DNA of 64,000 nucleotides from JAXGXJ01 sp963816155 (lineage in GTDB: Bacteria; Actinomycetota; Thermoleophilia; RBG-16-64-13). The position numbers and the translations under genes were made by a program. The notes under the pieces were generated by a model. The model was not told where the DNA came from. It ran no database searches and saw only the letters and a program-made list of their open reading frames with translations. Positions 43,825 to 52,493 of this stretch are shown here, in pieces. Each line of letters starts with the position of its first letter. Position 1 is the first letter of the stretch. The stretch is from positions 124,001 through 188,000 of the forward strand of contig CAWFJE010000005.1 in assembly GCA_963816155.1 (NCBI GenBank), in the 5' to 3' direction.

Positions 43825-45081
43825 ATGGCCATAGCTATCGTAGGAATGCTCGACGAACGGGAAGAAGCGCTCGGAGTCATTCGGGACCGGATCCAGCGCA
43901 GAGGCCACGAGACCTGCCTGATAGACATCAGCGTCGGGTCAGGAGCCATTGTTCCCGTGCTCGAGCCAGACGTGAGCCAGCGCGAACTGGCCGCACTGGC
44001 TGCGGAGAGCGCCGGGTTGACGATCGCAGGGGGTCACAGTGCCACCTCGATCATGACCGCGGGCCTCAGAGCCAAGGTGGCGGCCCTCTTCGGGGCCGGT
44101 GAACTCCAGGGCATCATCGCCATCACGGGCATGACAGGGGCTCTCATAGTGCTGCCGGCCATGAAGGACCTTCCGTTCGGGGTGCCCAAGCTCCTCATTT
44201 CGGGTGCGACCGGTCAACCCGTCCACGCCGCCAAGTTCGCGGAGTACTTCTCACTTCGCGACATCACGCTGATGCACACCGTCGTCGACACCGTGGGCAT
44301 GAACCCCATGGTCAGAGCCCTCGCCCTGAACGGAGCCGACGCCGTCTCCGGTATGGTGGAAGGGGGTCCTGTCTCTATGGAGGGCGATCTCCCCTCCGTC
44401 GCGGTGACGGAGTTCGGCTACTGCGACAAAGGCGCCGGGTATGTCCGCCAGGCTCTGGGCGAGGAGTTCGAGATCGTGTCCATCCACGCCACCGGCATCG
44501 GCGACAGGGCCGCCCTCGATCTCACGCCCCAGGGGATGTTCAAGGCGTTCATCGACCTCGTTCCCGGAGCCTTCAGCGAACATCTCCTGGGAGGCAACCG
44601 CACCGCCGGACCCGACCGGCTCGATGTGGCCATGCACCTGCCCATCCCCTACATCTTCTGTCCCGGCGGCTTTGACATGATCAGTTGCGGCCCTCCGGAG
44701 AGAAAGGACGCCAACGACCCTCTGTGGGAATCGAGGAGGCTGGCCGAGCGCAAGCTGTACGTGCAGCCCCCACGAGTGCAGGCCCGCGTGAGCGCCGAGG
44801 AGATGGACTATCTGGCCGCGGGAGTGGCGGACAGACTCAACAGGTATGAGCAGAGGAACCGAGTCAAGGCGGTCATCCCTCGACTGGGCTTCTCGTCACT
44901 CAGCGTGGAGGGGGGACCGCTGCACGATCCCGCATCGGACGCGGTGTTCTCGCCGGCGCTGCGCTCGTACCTCGATCCTGAGATCGAGGTCATCGACGTC
45001 GACGCCGATATCAACAGCCCCGTCTTTGCACGAGCCGTCGCCGACGCGTTGTCAGGCGCTTTCAAGGAGGCCGAAGCCTAG
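43825..45081 (+). CDS. Tm-1-like ATP-binding (UPF0261) protein, divergent paralog A
   Basis: 418 residues, first gene of the corrinoid/carboxylase operon. UPF0261 has two Rossmann-like halves. N-terminal half residues 1-190 (IAIVGMLDEREEALG, GHSATSIMTAGLRAKVAALF, FGVPKLLISGATGQP), C-terminal half with GTGGR-like positions replaced. Compared with paralog B in this operon the Gly-rich loop GGSGGST is replaced by ITGMTGALIVLP, and the FVPGNIDF motif becomes FCPGGFDMISCGP. Function is unknown: the tomato homolog Tm-1 binds viral replicase, while the bacterial role is undefined. The stop TAG overlaps the next GTG start by one base (TAGTG). Confidence 0.85.
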   Translation: MAIAIVGMLDEREEALGVIRDRIQRRGHETCLIDISVGSGAIVPVLEPDVSQRELAALAAESAGLTIAGGHSATSIMTAGLRAKVAALFGAGELQGIIAITGMTGALIVLPAMKDLPFGVPKLLISGATGQPVHAAKFAEYFSLRDITLMHTVVDTVGMNPMVRALALNGADAVSGMVEGGPVSMEGDLPSVAVTEFGYCDKGAGYVRQALGEEFEIVSIHATGIGDRAALDLTPQGMFKAFIDLVPGAFSEHLLGGNRTAGPDRLDVAMHLPIPYIFCPGGFDMISCGPPERKDANDPLWESRRLAERKLYVQPPRVQARVSAEEMDYLAAGVADRLNRYEQRNRVKAVIPRLGFSSLSVEGGPLHDPASDAVFSPALRSYLDPEIEVIDVDADINSPVFARAVADALSGAFKEAEA

Positions 45082-46881
45082 TGGACAAGGTGCAGTTCGT
45101 CGATCAGACCATCCGCGATGCCCAGCAGAGCCTCTGGGGTCTGATGATGCGGACGGATCACATCACCCCCATCGCCGAGACCATGGCCAAGGTCGGGTAT
45201 CTGGCTGTCGCCACTGTGGGCTCGCAGGCTTTCACCATCCAGGTGCGCAACCATGATGAGGACCCCTGGGAGCGGATAAGGGTTCTTTCCGGCCTCATGC
45301 CCACCACCTGCCTACGCGGCTCCTACCAGACGGCCAGCCTCTCTTCCTTCGATCTGAGTACGCCGCGCGACGTCATCTCGCTGTGGATTGAGCGCAATGT
45401 GGCCAACGGCGTACGGAGCTTCTGGATCTGTGACTACCAGGAGAACATGGAGAGGTTCCGCTACTTCGCGAGGGTGGCGAAAGGCTTCGGCGCGGAGATC
45501 GTCACTTCGCTCATGTACACCAGCAGCCCCCTCCACACCCAGGATCACTGGGTGGCAAAGACCCGCCTGATCGCCGACTCACGGGACTATATAGATCGCA
45601 TCATGATCTCGGACGAGTCGGGCGTCATCACTCCGGAGCAGACCCGGGAGCTGATCACCGTCGTGCGGCAGAACTGCGACGGCATTCCGCTGGAGTTCCA
45701 CTGCCACTGCAACTCCGGCCTGGCTCCGCTGTGCTACCTCGAGGCGGCTGAAGTCGGGCGTCACGACCCTCCACACGGCAGTGGCTCCCCTCGCCAACGG
45801 TACGTCGCTGCCGGCGACCGAGACCGTCATCAAGAACCTGCGCCGCCTGGGTTTCGAGTCGGATCTGGACGAGGACGCATTGGCAGCCGTGTCGGCGCAT
45901 TTCAGAGGAATCGCCGAGAGAGAGGGACTTCCGGTCGGGAGGCCCATGGAGTACGACCTCTTCCATTTCGAACATCAAGTGCCCGGTGGCATGGTCTCGA
46001 ATTTCGTCCGGCAACTCCGGGAACTGAACATGGAGGACCGGCTGGACGAGATCCTCGAGGAAGCGGTGCGGGTACGCAGGGAATACGGCTACCCGGTCAT
46101 GGCCACGCCCTATTCGCAGATCGTGGGGGCGCAGGCCTTCGAGAACGTCGTCTCCGGCGAGCGCTACGGCAAGGTCACGGACGAGTCCATCAAGTACCTG
46201 CTGGGATACTACGGCCAGCCCGCCTATCCGCTGGATGAGGACCTCATGGAGCGCGTGGCCGGCCTGCCAAGGACTAGGGAGTTCCTCGACTGGAAGCCGG
46301 AAGGGTACCTCAAGACCATCGACGAACTGCGCCGTGAGCTCGGCCCGGACCTCTCCGACGACGACCTGCTGCTGAAGGTGCTCATCCCAGGAAGACCTGT
46401 GAAGCGCGGCGCGCCGGCGAAGCCGGCGGCCGCGACCCCGGCGGTCTCGCAACCCGCAGCGAGCGGCGCGGCGCCTGCCGGCGCCGCGCCCCACCCTACC
46501 GGCCTCCCCCGCGAGTACGCGGTGGAGGTGGACGGCGATGTGTTCACCGTGAGGATCTCGCCCCTCGGCAGCGACGGCGGAAGTATTGTCTCAGCCTCCG
46601 CGGCAGCGCAGGACGCAGCCCGCGGCGCGCCCGGGCCGCAGACTCCTGCCGGACCCCGCGAACTGCCCGAGGGCGCCATCCTGTGCGGCGCGCCCGGCCT
46701 GATACTCTCCCTGCTGGTGCAGGTGGGAGACGCCGTGGCCGAGGGTGACGAGATCGCCCTGATCGAGACCATGAAGATGAAGAGACCCATCGTCGCGCCC
46801 TGCAGTGGAGTGGTGCGGGAGACCCCCACACAAGAGGGCCAGATGGTGGCCGCCGAGGACGTTCTCATGGTGGTGATCTAA
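45081..46881 (+). pseudogene. Biotin-dependent carboxyltransferase with C-terminal biotinyl domain, frameshifted
   Basis: Carboxyltransferase/biotin carrier subunit of the OadA/PycB type. HMGL-like TIM barrel residues 1-290: metal-site FVDQTIRDAQQSLWG, and EFHCHCNSGLAPL. After about residue 225 the protein continues in the next frame (VAPLANGTSLPATE), then DHHLF-type and VPGGMVSNF, a Pro/Ala linker, and a biotinyl domain with ETMKMK (biotinylated Lys). The break lies at the GGG at 45756-45758, where one extra G would be removed to give GVTTLHTAVAPLANG. Total span 1801 bp = 3n+1. Start GTG 45081 with AAGGAGG. Substrate unknown; partner is the biotin carboxylase downstream. Confidence 0.88.
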
Positions 46882-46887
46882 GATGCT

Positions 46888-46961
46888 CGGCTCCGCACCG
46901 GCGGGCCAGGCGACTCAGAGCGCGCCGCGCGCGGCGATGCAAGTGGCGCCGCGCGGAGCCG
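46888..46961. repeat. Inverted repeat in the spacer between the carboxylase genes
   Basis: CGGCTCCGC (46888-46896) and GCGGAGCCG (46953-46961) are 9-bp perfect arms around a GC-rich 56-nt centre in the 105-bp gap. It could form an intra-operonic stem-loop adjusting expression of the downstream biotin carboxylase. Confidence 0.45.
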
Positions 46962-46986
46962 CGGCGGCGCCCGACCGGGTGAGAGC

Positions 46987-48460
46987 ATGATCAGGAAGAT
47001 CCTCGTCGCCAACCGCGGCGAGATAGCTGTCCGTGTCATGCGCGCCTGCCGGGAGATGGGCATCCGCTCCGTGGGGGTCTACTCCGAGGCCGACACCGAT
47101 GCGTTGTTCGCCAGCTATGCCGACGAAGCCTATCCCATCGGTCCGGCACCGGCCTCACAGAGCTATCTCGACATCGACAAGATCATCGCCACCGCGATGG
47201 AAAGCGGGGCTGACGCCGTCCATCCCGGTTACGGCTTCCTGGCTGAGAATCCGCGCTTCGCGGCTGGCTGTGAAGAGGCCGGACTCAAGTTCATAGGTCC
47301 ATCGGCCCGAGTCCTGGAACTCATGGGCGACAAGGCCGCTGCACGCCGGGAGATGGTGGCGGCGGGCGTCCCCGTGGTGCCGGGCACAACCGAGTGCGTC
47401 ACCTCCTTCGAGCAGGCCCGGGCCATCGCTGAGGAGATCGGCTATCCCGTCATCATCAAGCCCTCCGGCGGCGGAGGCGGGATAGGCATGACCATCGTGG
47501 AGGGTGAGGGCGATTTGTCCAAAGCGCTCTCATCAACGCAGGCCATCGCCACCGCGGCCTTCGGTATCGGGGGCGTCTACATCGAGAGGTATCTGCCCGA
47601 CCCCCGCCACATCGAGTTCCAGGTACTGGCGGACGTCCAGGGCAACGTCGTCCATCTGGGCGAGCGGGAATGCTCCATCCAGCGCAGACACCAGAAGCTC
47701 ATAGAAGAGTCTCCTTCCCCCGCGCTCGACGCCGCCACCCGCCGGTCCATGGGCGAGGTGGCGGTCAACGCGGCCCGCTCTGTGGGATACGAAGGGGCGG
47801 GCACGGTGGAGTTCCTCTGGTCGAAGGGGAGCTATCTACTTCCTGGAGGTGAACGCCCGCGTCCAGGTGGAGCACCCCGTGACGGAGATGGTCACCGGCA
47901 TCGATATCGTCCAGGAGCAGATACGCATCGCGTCGGGGCTGCCCTTGGGCTTCGCGCAGGATGATATCCACGTGAGGGGAAGTGCCATTGAGTGCCGGAT
48001 CAACGCCGAAGACCCGCTGGAAGGCTTCGTCCCCACGCCGGGCAGGATCCGGAGATACCTGCCTCCGGGCGGAGCCGGGATCAGGGTGGACGGGGGGGTC
48101 TACGACTCTTACACCATCCCTCCTTACTACGACTCACTGATAGCGAAGTTGATCGCGTGGGGCGGAGACCGAGACGAAGCCATCGCCAGGATGCGACGCG
48201 CCCTCTACGAGTACGCCATCGTAGGCGTCAAGACCAACATCCCCTTCCACCAGGCCGTCATGAACAACCAGCGCTTCGTAAGGGGTGAACTGGGGACGCA
48301 CTTCGTGGAGCAGGAGGTCGGCTTACTGGACGATATGAGGCGCATAGTCTCGTCGGAACAGGATCTGAGCACGAAGCTACCGCACGTCTCCGCGGACAAG
48401 AAGAGGATAGCCGCCCTTGCGGCGGTGGCAGCCATGGTAGACGCGAACGAACGCATCTGA
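46987..48460 (+). pseudogene. Biotin carboxylase subunit, frameshifted
   Basis: AccC/PycA-type biotin carboxylase, about 490 residues. ATG 46987. N-terminal IRKILVANRGEIAVR, ATP loop KPSGGGGGIGM, then EFQVLADVQGNVVHLGERECS and RRHQKLIEESPS. After FLWSKGSY the frame shifts: the continuation is YFLEVNARVQVEHPVTEMVTGIDIV, in frame with 47849-48460. The break is one extra C in AGCTATCTAC at about 47836. Span 1474 bp = 3n+1. Provides carboxybiotin to the preceding subunit. No beta-type AccA/D partner is near. Confidence 0.88.
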
Positions 48461-48486
48461 ACCGCGAAATGCCAATGGGGGAACAC

Positions 48487-49704
48487 ATGGGTGACAAACC
48501 GAGAGTACTGCTGGTGGCCACGCTGGATTCCAAGGAAGTGGAGACGCGCTTCATCAGAGACCACCTCGAGGACCTGGGCTTGGAGGTCTATCTCCTTGAC
48601 GCGAGTATCCGCGGCACGGTCGAGGGAGGCGCTCACATCACTCCCGACCAGATCGCGGCGGCCGTCGGCACCACCATGCCCGACATCCGCGCCCTCAACC
48701 ACGAGGGCAAGTGCATGGCGCTCATGATCGAGGGCTCCATCATCCGCGCCCACGAACTGGATGAACAGGTGGGCTTCAGCGGCATCATCGCGGCAGGCGG
48801 GTCAGGCGGTAGCACGTTGGGGGCAGCCGTCATGCGCACCTTCCCCTTCGGCCTGCCCAAGGTGCTCATCTCGACCATGGCCTCGGGCATGACCAAGCCC
48901 TTCGTCGGCACCAAGGACATCGCCATGTTCAACTCCGTGTGCGACGTGGCGGGGCTCAACACGGTCACGCGGCGGGTGTTCGAGAACGGGACTCTGGCGC
49001 TGGCCGGCATGGCCCACGGATATACCGCCATCGTGCCCTCGGGTAGGCCCGTGGCCGCCATGACCACTCTCAGCACCACCGACCGCTGCTGCAACCGGGT
49101 CCGCGGGGCACTGGAACAGCGGGGATATGAAGTCATGGTCTTCCACTCCCAGGGAACAGGCGGGCAGGCCATGGACGAGACCGTGCGCGAGCAGGATGTC
49201 TCCCTCGTGGTGGATCTGTCTCTGATAGAGGTGGGCGACTACCTGGCCCAGGGTCTCTACGACGGGGGGCCCGACCGGTGCAAGGCGGCCCTCGAGAAGG
49301 GCGTGCCCACCATCTTCGTCCCCGGGAACATCGACTTCCTGGTCGACGGCCCCGTCGAGGGCGCGCGACTGCGTTTCCCGGGAAGGCGCTACCACATCCA
49401 CAACGCCTCCGTGACGGCGGTGCGGGCCAACGCCGACGACTTCAGACGTCTGGCGGAGCATATGGCGGGGCTCATCAAGGAGGCCAAGGGACCGGTCGCC
49501 TTCTTCGTCCCCCTGCTCGGTCTCTCCTCCCATGACAGCGAACAGGGCCACCTGCACGACCCGTCACTGCCGCCGGTCTTCGCTGAGCACCTGCAGAAGG
49601 TGATACCCGAGTGTGTTCCGGTGGTCGTCCTTCCCTATCACATCAACGACGAGGAGTTCGCCGACGCCCTCATCGAGCAGGCGCTGGCCTTCGAGGAGGT
49701 ATAG
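48487..49704 (+). CDS. Tm-1-like ATP-binding (UPF0261) protein, paralog B
   Basis: 405 residues from ATG 48487 (GGGGGAA 5 nt upstream; the longer start at 48469 is less likely). Canonical UPF0261: VLLVATLDSKEVETRFIRDHLEDLGLEV (first Rossmann half), AAGGSGGSTLGAAVMRTFPFGLPK, STMASG, then CCNRVRGALEQRGYEVMVFHSQGTGGQAMDE (second half) and IFVPGNIDFLVDGP. All nucleotide-binding Gly loops are present, unlike paralog A. No function is established. Ends 3 bp before the first UroD-type gene. Confidence 0.9.
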   Translation: MGDKPRVLLVATLDSKEVETRFIRDHLEDLGLEVYLLDASIRGTVEGGAHITPDQIAAAVGTTMPDIRALNHEGKCMALMIEGSIIRAHELDEQVGFSGIIAAGGSGGSTLGAAVMRTFPFGLPKVLISTMASGMTKPFVGTKDIAMFNSVCDVAGLNTVTRRVFENGTLALAGMAHGYTAIVPSGRPVAAMTTLSTTDRCCNRVRGALEQRGYEVMVFHSQGTGGQAMDETVREQDVSLVVDLSLIEVGDYLAQGLYDGGPDRCKAALEKGVPTIFVPGNIDFLVDGPVEGARLRFPGRRYHIHNASVTAVRANADDFRRLAEHMAGLIKEAKGPVAFFVPLLGLSSHDSEQGHLHDPSLPPVFAEHLQKVIPECVPVVVLPYHINDEEFADALIEQALAFEEV

Positions 49705-49707
49705 AGC

Positions 49708-50763
49708 GTGACCTGTGACCAGATGACGTCCCGAGAGCGCTGGGACGCCCTCATCAAGGGCGACCGCCTCGACCGCGTGCCCTGTCTCCAGTTCATGCTC
49801 GGCCATGCTGCGGTGGTCAACGGCAAGCCTATCGCCAAGGTGTACGACGACGCCGAAGCCAGCTTGACCTGCCAGCGCAACGCCATGGCCCTCTACGGCC
49901 ACGACGGCCTGATCATGCACGGCTGGGCCAACGCGGGCGGCGCCGAGTTCGGAGGCGCGATCGAGTTCCCCTATCGCAAGTATGCCGGCGCTCCCATGAT
50001 GAAGAAGAACCCCGTCCAGAACGAGGACGACGCCTGGGCCTTGACCGTGCCCGAGGACATCCTCTCCGCCGGCACCATGCCGGTGTCCCTCGCCTTCTCC
50101 CGCCTGCAGTACGACCTGGGGATGCCGGTCACCATCCAGGTGGGCTCCCCGCTCACGTGGGCCGGCTCGGTGTGCGGGGAAGAGCGCCTCATGGTGTGGC
50201 TCATCAAGAAGCCGGAACTCGTCCACCACGTCCTACGCGTGATCACCGACTTCATCCTACGTAAGGCCGATCACTGGATCACGACCTTCGGGGCCGAGAA
50301 CCTCATGGCCTTCGACCTCTGCATCGAGACCACCAAGCTCTACTCGCCCCGGCAATTCGAGACGTTTGCCTTCCCCTATCTGAAAGAGATTCACGAGCAT
50401 CTCACGACGCAAGGGACCTCCATAATCCTCAGCCACATCTGCGGCGAGCAGAACAAGAATCTACCTCTGTGGTCCCAACTCTCCTACGGCAGGCGGGGCA
50501 TGATAAGTGTGGGCAGGGAGGTAGCACTGCCCGACGCCGGCCAGATGTTCCCCGAATGCATCATCATGGGCAACGTCGACCCGGTGACCGTGCAAGAGGG
50601 CACTCCTGAGGAGGTGCACGCACTCTGTCGCGGTTGCATCGAGGAGGGAAAAGAACATCCCGGAGGTTACGCGCTCATGACTGGCTGTGAGGTGCCCCCG
50701 CAGGCGCCTCCGGTGAACGTAGGCCGGATGGTCCCGGCGTGTCGCGAGTTCGGTCGATACTAA
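49708..50763 (+). CDS. UroD/MtaA-family corrinoid-linked methyltransferase A
   Basis: 351-residue TIM-barrel protein of the uroporphyrinogen-decarboxylase superfamily, methyltransferase branch (MtaA, MtbA and CmuA relatives). Motifs: DRLDRVPCLQFMLGH near the N-terminus, VGSPLTWAGS, Zn ligands HICGEQNKNLPLW (His-x-Cys) and TGCEVPPQAPPVN (Cys). Such enzymes move methyl between a corrinoid protein and thiol acceptors such as CoM or homocysteine, or substrates. GTG start 49708 lies 3 bp after the Tm-1 stop. It is 21 bp before the corrinoid protein and is paralogous to the second UroD-type protein. Confidence 0.92.
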   Translation: MTCDQMTSRERWDALIKGDRLDRVPCLQFMLGHAAVVNGKPIAKVYDDAEASLTCQRNAMALYGHDGLIMHGWANAGGAEFGGAIEFPYRKYAGAPMMKKNPVQNEDDAWALTVPEDILSAGTMPVSLAFSRLQYDLGMPVTIQVGSPLTWAGSVCGEERLMVWLIKKPELVHHVLRVITDFILRKADHWITTFGAENLMAFDLCIETTKLYSPRQFETFAFPYLKEIHEHLTTQGTSIILSHICGEQNKNLPLWSQLSYGRRGMISVGREVALPDAGQMFPECIIMGNVDPVTVQEGTPEEVHALCRGCIEEGKEHPGGYALMTGCEVPPQAPPVNVGRMVPACREFGRY

Positions 50764-50783
50764 CCCCCGAGAAGGAGACGTTC

Positions 50784-51431
50784 ATGGCAGACGAAGCAAC
50801 CATCCTCGCACAGCTCAAGCAGGCAGTCATAGACGGAGACGAGGAGGCGGCCAAGCAGGCGGCGGAAGCGGCGGCGGAGGCGGGAGTGGATCCCCAGAAG
50901 GGCATCATGGAGGGTCTGGCCGCGGGCATGGCCGAGATGGGCCGCCTCTACGAGGAGGAGGAGTGCTACGTACCGGAGCTCATGGTCTCCTCCGAGGCCC
51001 TCTACGCCGGTCTGGATGTGCTGAAGCCCCTGGTGGTCCAGTCGGCCGATGGCTCCGGCGCCAAGGGTGTGGCCGTCATCGGAGTCGTCCAAGGCGACAT
51101 CCACGATATCGGCAAGAATCTGGTCAAGATGATGCTCGAGGTCTCCGGGATCGACGTGCACGACCTCGGACGCGATGTGGACATGGAATCTTTCATTGAG
51201 GAGTGCCAGAAGGTCGAGGCCGATCTGCTCTGTCTCTCCGCGCTCATGACCACCACCCTCATCGCCATCAAGGACTTCATGCCCGAGTTCAAGGCCAAGC
51301 TCCCGGGAGTCAAGATCATGATCGGCGGAGCTCCGCTCAGCCAGCAACTGGCCGACGATTGGGGCGCCGACGGGTACGGCATGAATGCCATGGAAGCGGC
51401 GCGGGTAGCCACCCGCCTACTGGAGGGTTAG
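50784..51431 (+). CDS. Corrinoid (cobalamin-binding) protein of methyltransferase system
   Basis: 215-residue two-domain protein: N-terminal helical cap (residues 1-90, LYEEEECYVPELMVSSEALYAGL) and Rossmann B12 domain with GDIHDIGKNLVKMMLEVSG, whose DxHxxG His is the lower axial ligand, then SALMTTTLIAIKDFM and IGGAPLS. MtaC/MtbC class. ATG 50784 is chosen because AAGGAG is 6 nt upstream; the frame extension at 50739 overlaps the previous gene. It sits between two methyltransferase genes, so it is the methyl carrier between them. Confidence 0.95.
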   Translation: MADEATILAQLKQAVIDGDEEAAKQAAEAAAEAGVDPQKGIMEGLAAGMAEMGRLYEEEECYVPELMVSSEALYAGLDVLKPLVVQSADGSGAKGVAVIGVVQGDIHDIGKNLVKMMLEVSGIDVHDLGRDVDMESFIEECQKVEADLLCLSALMTTTLIAIKDFMPEFKAKLPGVKIMIGGAPLSQQLADDWGADGYGMNAMEAARVATRLLEG

Positions 51432-51434
51432 ACC

Positions 51435-52493
51435 ATGTGGTGCGAGACGATGACAAGTGCCGAGCGGATGGCCGCCCTCATGCTCGGAGAACGGCCCGAC
51501 CGGGTCCCGGTCACACCGATGATCTTCGGACACACCGCCCTCGTCTGCGGGCAGCCGCTCGCCCGCGTCTACGACGACGCCGAGCAGAGCTTCCGCTGCC
51601 AGCTGCTGGCGGCCGAGATGTACGGTTACGACGGAGGCCCTCTCTATGTCTACGCGTCGGCGGGAGCATGGGAGTTCGGCGGGGACATCGAGTTCCCCCT
51701 CAAGAAGTACTCCGGCGCTCCGGTTGTGACGCGCACGCCCATCCAGACTGAGGATGACGTCCATACCCTCCAGGTCCCTGAGGATATCACCAAGGTCGGG
51801 GCCCTCCCCATCGCCCTCCGCTTCGCCCGGCTGCAGGCTGAACACGGGATGCCCGTGACCCTGCACACAGGCGGCGCCTTCTCTATGGCAGGCTCCATCC
51901 TGGGCGAAGAACGCATGATGGGCTGGCTGCTCAAGAAGCCCGACCTGGTGCACGTGGTGCTGGGCAAGGTGTGCGAGTACCTCGGCAGAGTGGCGGAGCA
52001 CTACGTGAAGGAGTTCGGTGTGGAGAGCCTCATGGGTTTCGGAGGCGAGCCCACAGCTTCCAACCGGCTCATATCTCCGAAGCAGTTCGAGACCTTCGTG
52101 CTCCCGTATCAGCAGCGCATCAATCAGCGGCTCATCGACCTGGGTATCGTCAGGCAGGTCATGCACCTCTGTGGTGAGCAGAACAAGAACCTGCCTTTCT
52201 GGCAGCAGGTACCCATGACGCGGCAGACCATCATCAGCGTGGGTCGCGAGGTCAGTCTGGCCAAAGCCATGGAGATGTTCCCCGAGCAGATCGTGGCCGG
52301 CAACGTCGACCCCACGCTCATCCAGGAGGGCCAGGCCGAGGAGGTCCTGGAACAATCGCGGGAGTGCATCGAGGTGGCCAAGTACCACGAGGGCGGCTTC
52401 ATCCTCATGGCAGGCTGCGATGTGCCGCCGCAGGCACCGCCGGTGAACGTCTTCCAGATGGTCAAGGCTGCGCGGGAGTACGGCCGCTACTAA
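51435..52493 (+). CDS. UroD/MtaA-family corrinoid-linked methyltransferase B
   Basis: 352 residues, paralogous to the first UroD-type protein (shared YDDAE, EFGGxIEFP, GEERxMxWLxKKP and ISVGREV motifs). Zn ligands MHLCGEQNKNLPFW and AGCDVPPQAPPVN are retained. ATG 51435 lies 3 bp after the corrinoid stop. One of the pair may demethylate the substrate and the other methylate the acceptor (inference), with divergence in the GEPTASNRL versus IETTKLY segment near residue 200. Operon end: no plus-strand gene follows until 53564. Confidence 0.92.
   Translation: MWCETMTSAERMAALMLGERPDRVPVTPMIFGHTALVCGQPLARVYDDAEQSFRCQLLAAEMYGYDGGPLYVYASAGAWEFGGDIEFPLKKYSGAPVVTRTPIQTEDDVHTLQVPEDITKVGALPIALRFARLQAEHGMPVTLHTGGAFSMAGSILGEERMMGWLLKKPDLVHVVLGKVCEYLGRVAEHYVKEFGVESLMGFGGEPTASNRLISPKQFETFVLPYQQRINQRLIDLGIVRQVMHLCGEQNKNLPFWQQVPMTRQTIISVGREVSLAKAMEMFPEQIVAGNVDPTLIQEGQAEEVLEQSRECIEVAKYHEGGFILMAGCDVPPQAPPVNVFQMVKAAREYGRY

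Noticed and set aside
45081..46238. 385-codon frame continuing past the carboxyltransferase break
   Set aside because: After about residue 225 the translation becomes Arg/Gly/His-rich and loses homology, while the other frame carries the real continuation.
46882..46986. Small gene between the carboxylase subunits
   Set aside because: No start with ribosome-binding site and composition is GC repeat with an inverted repeat.
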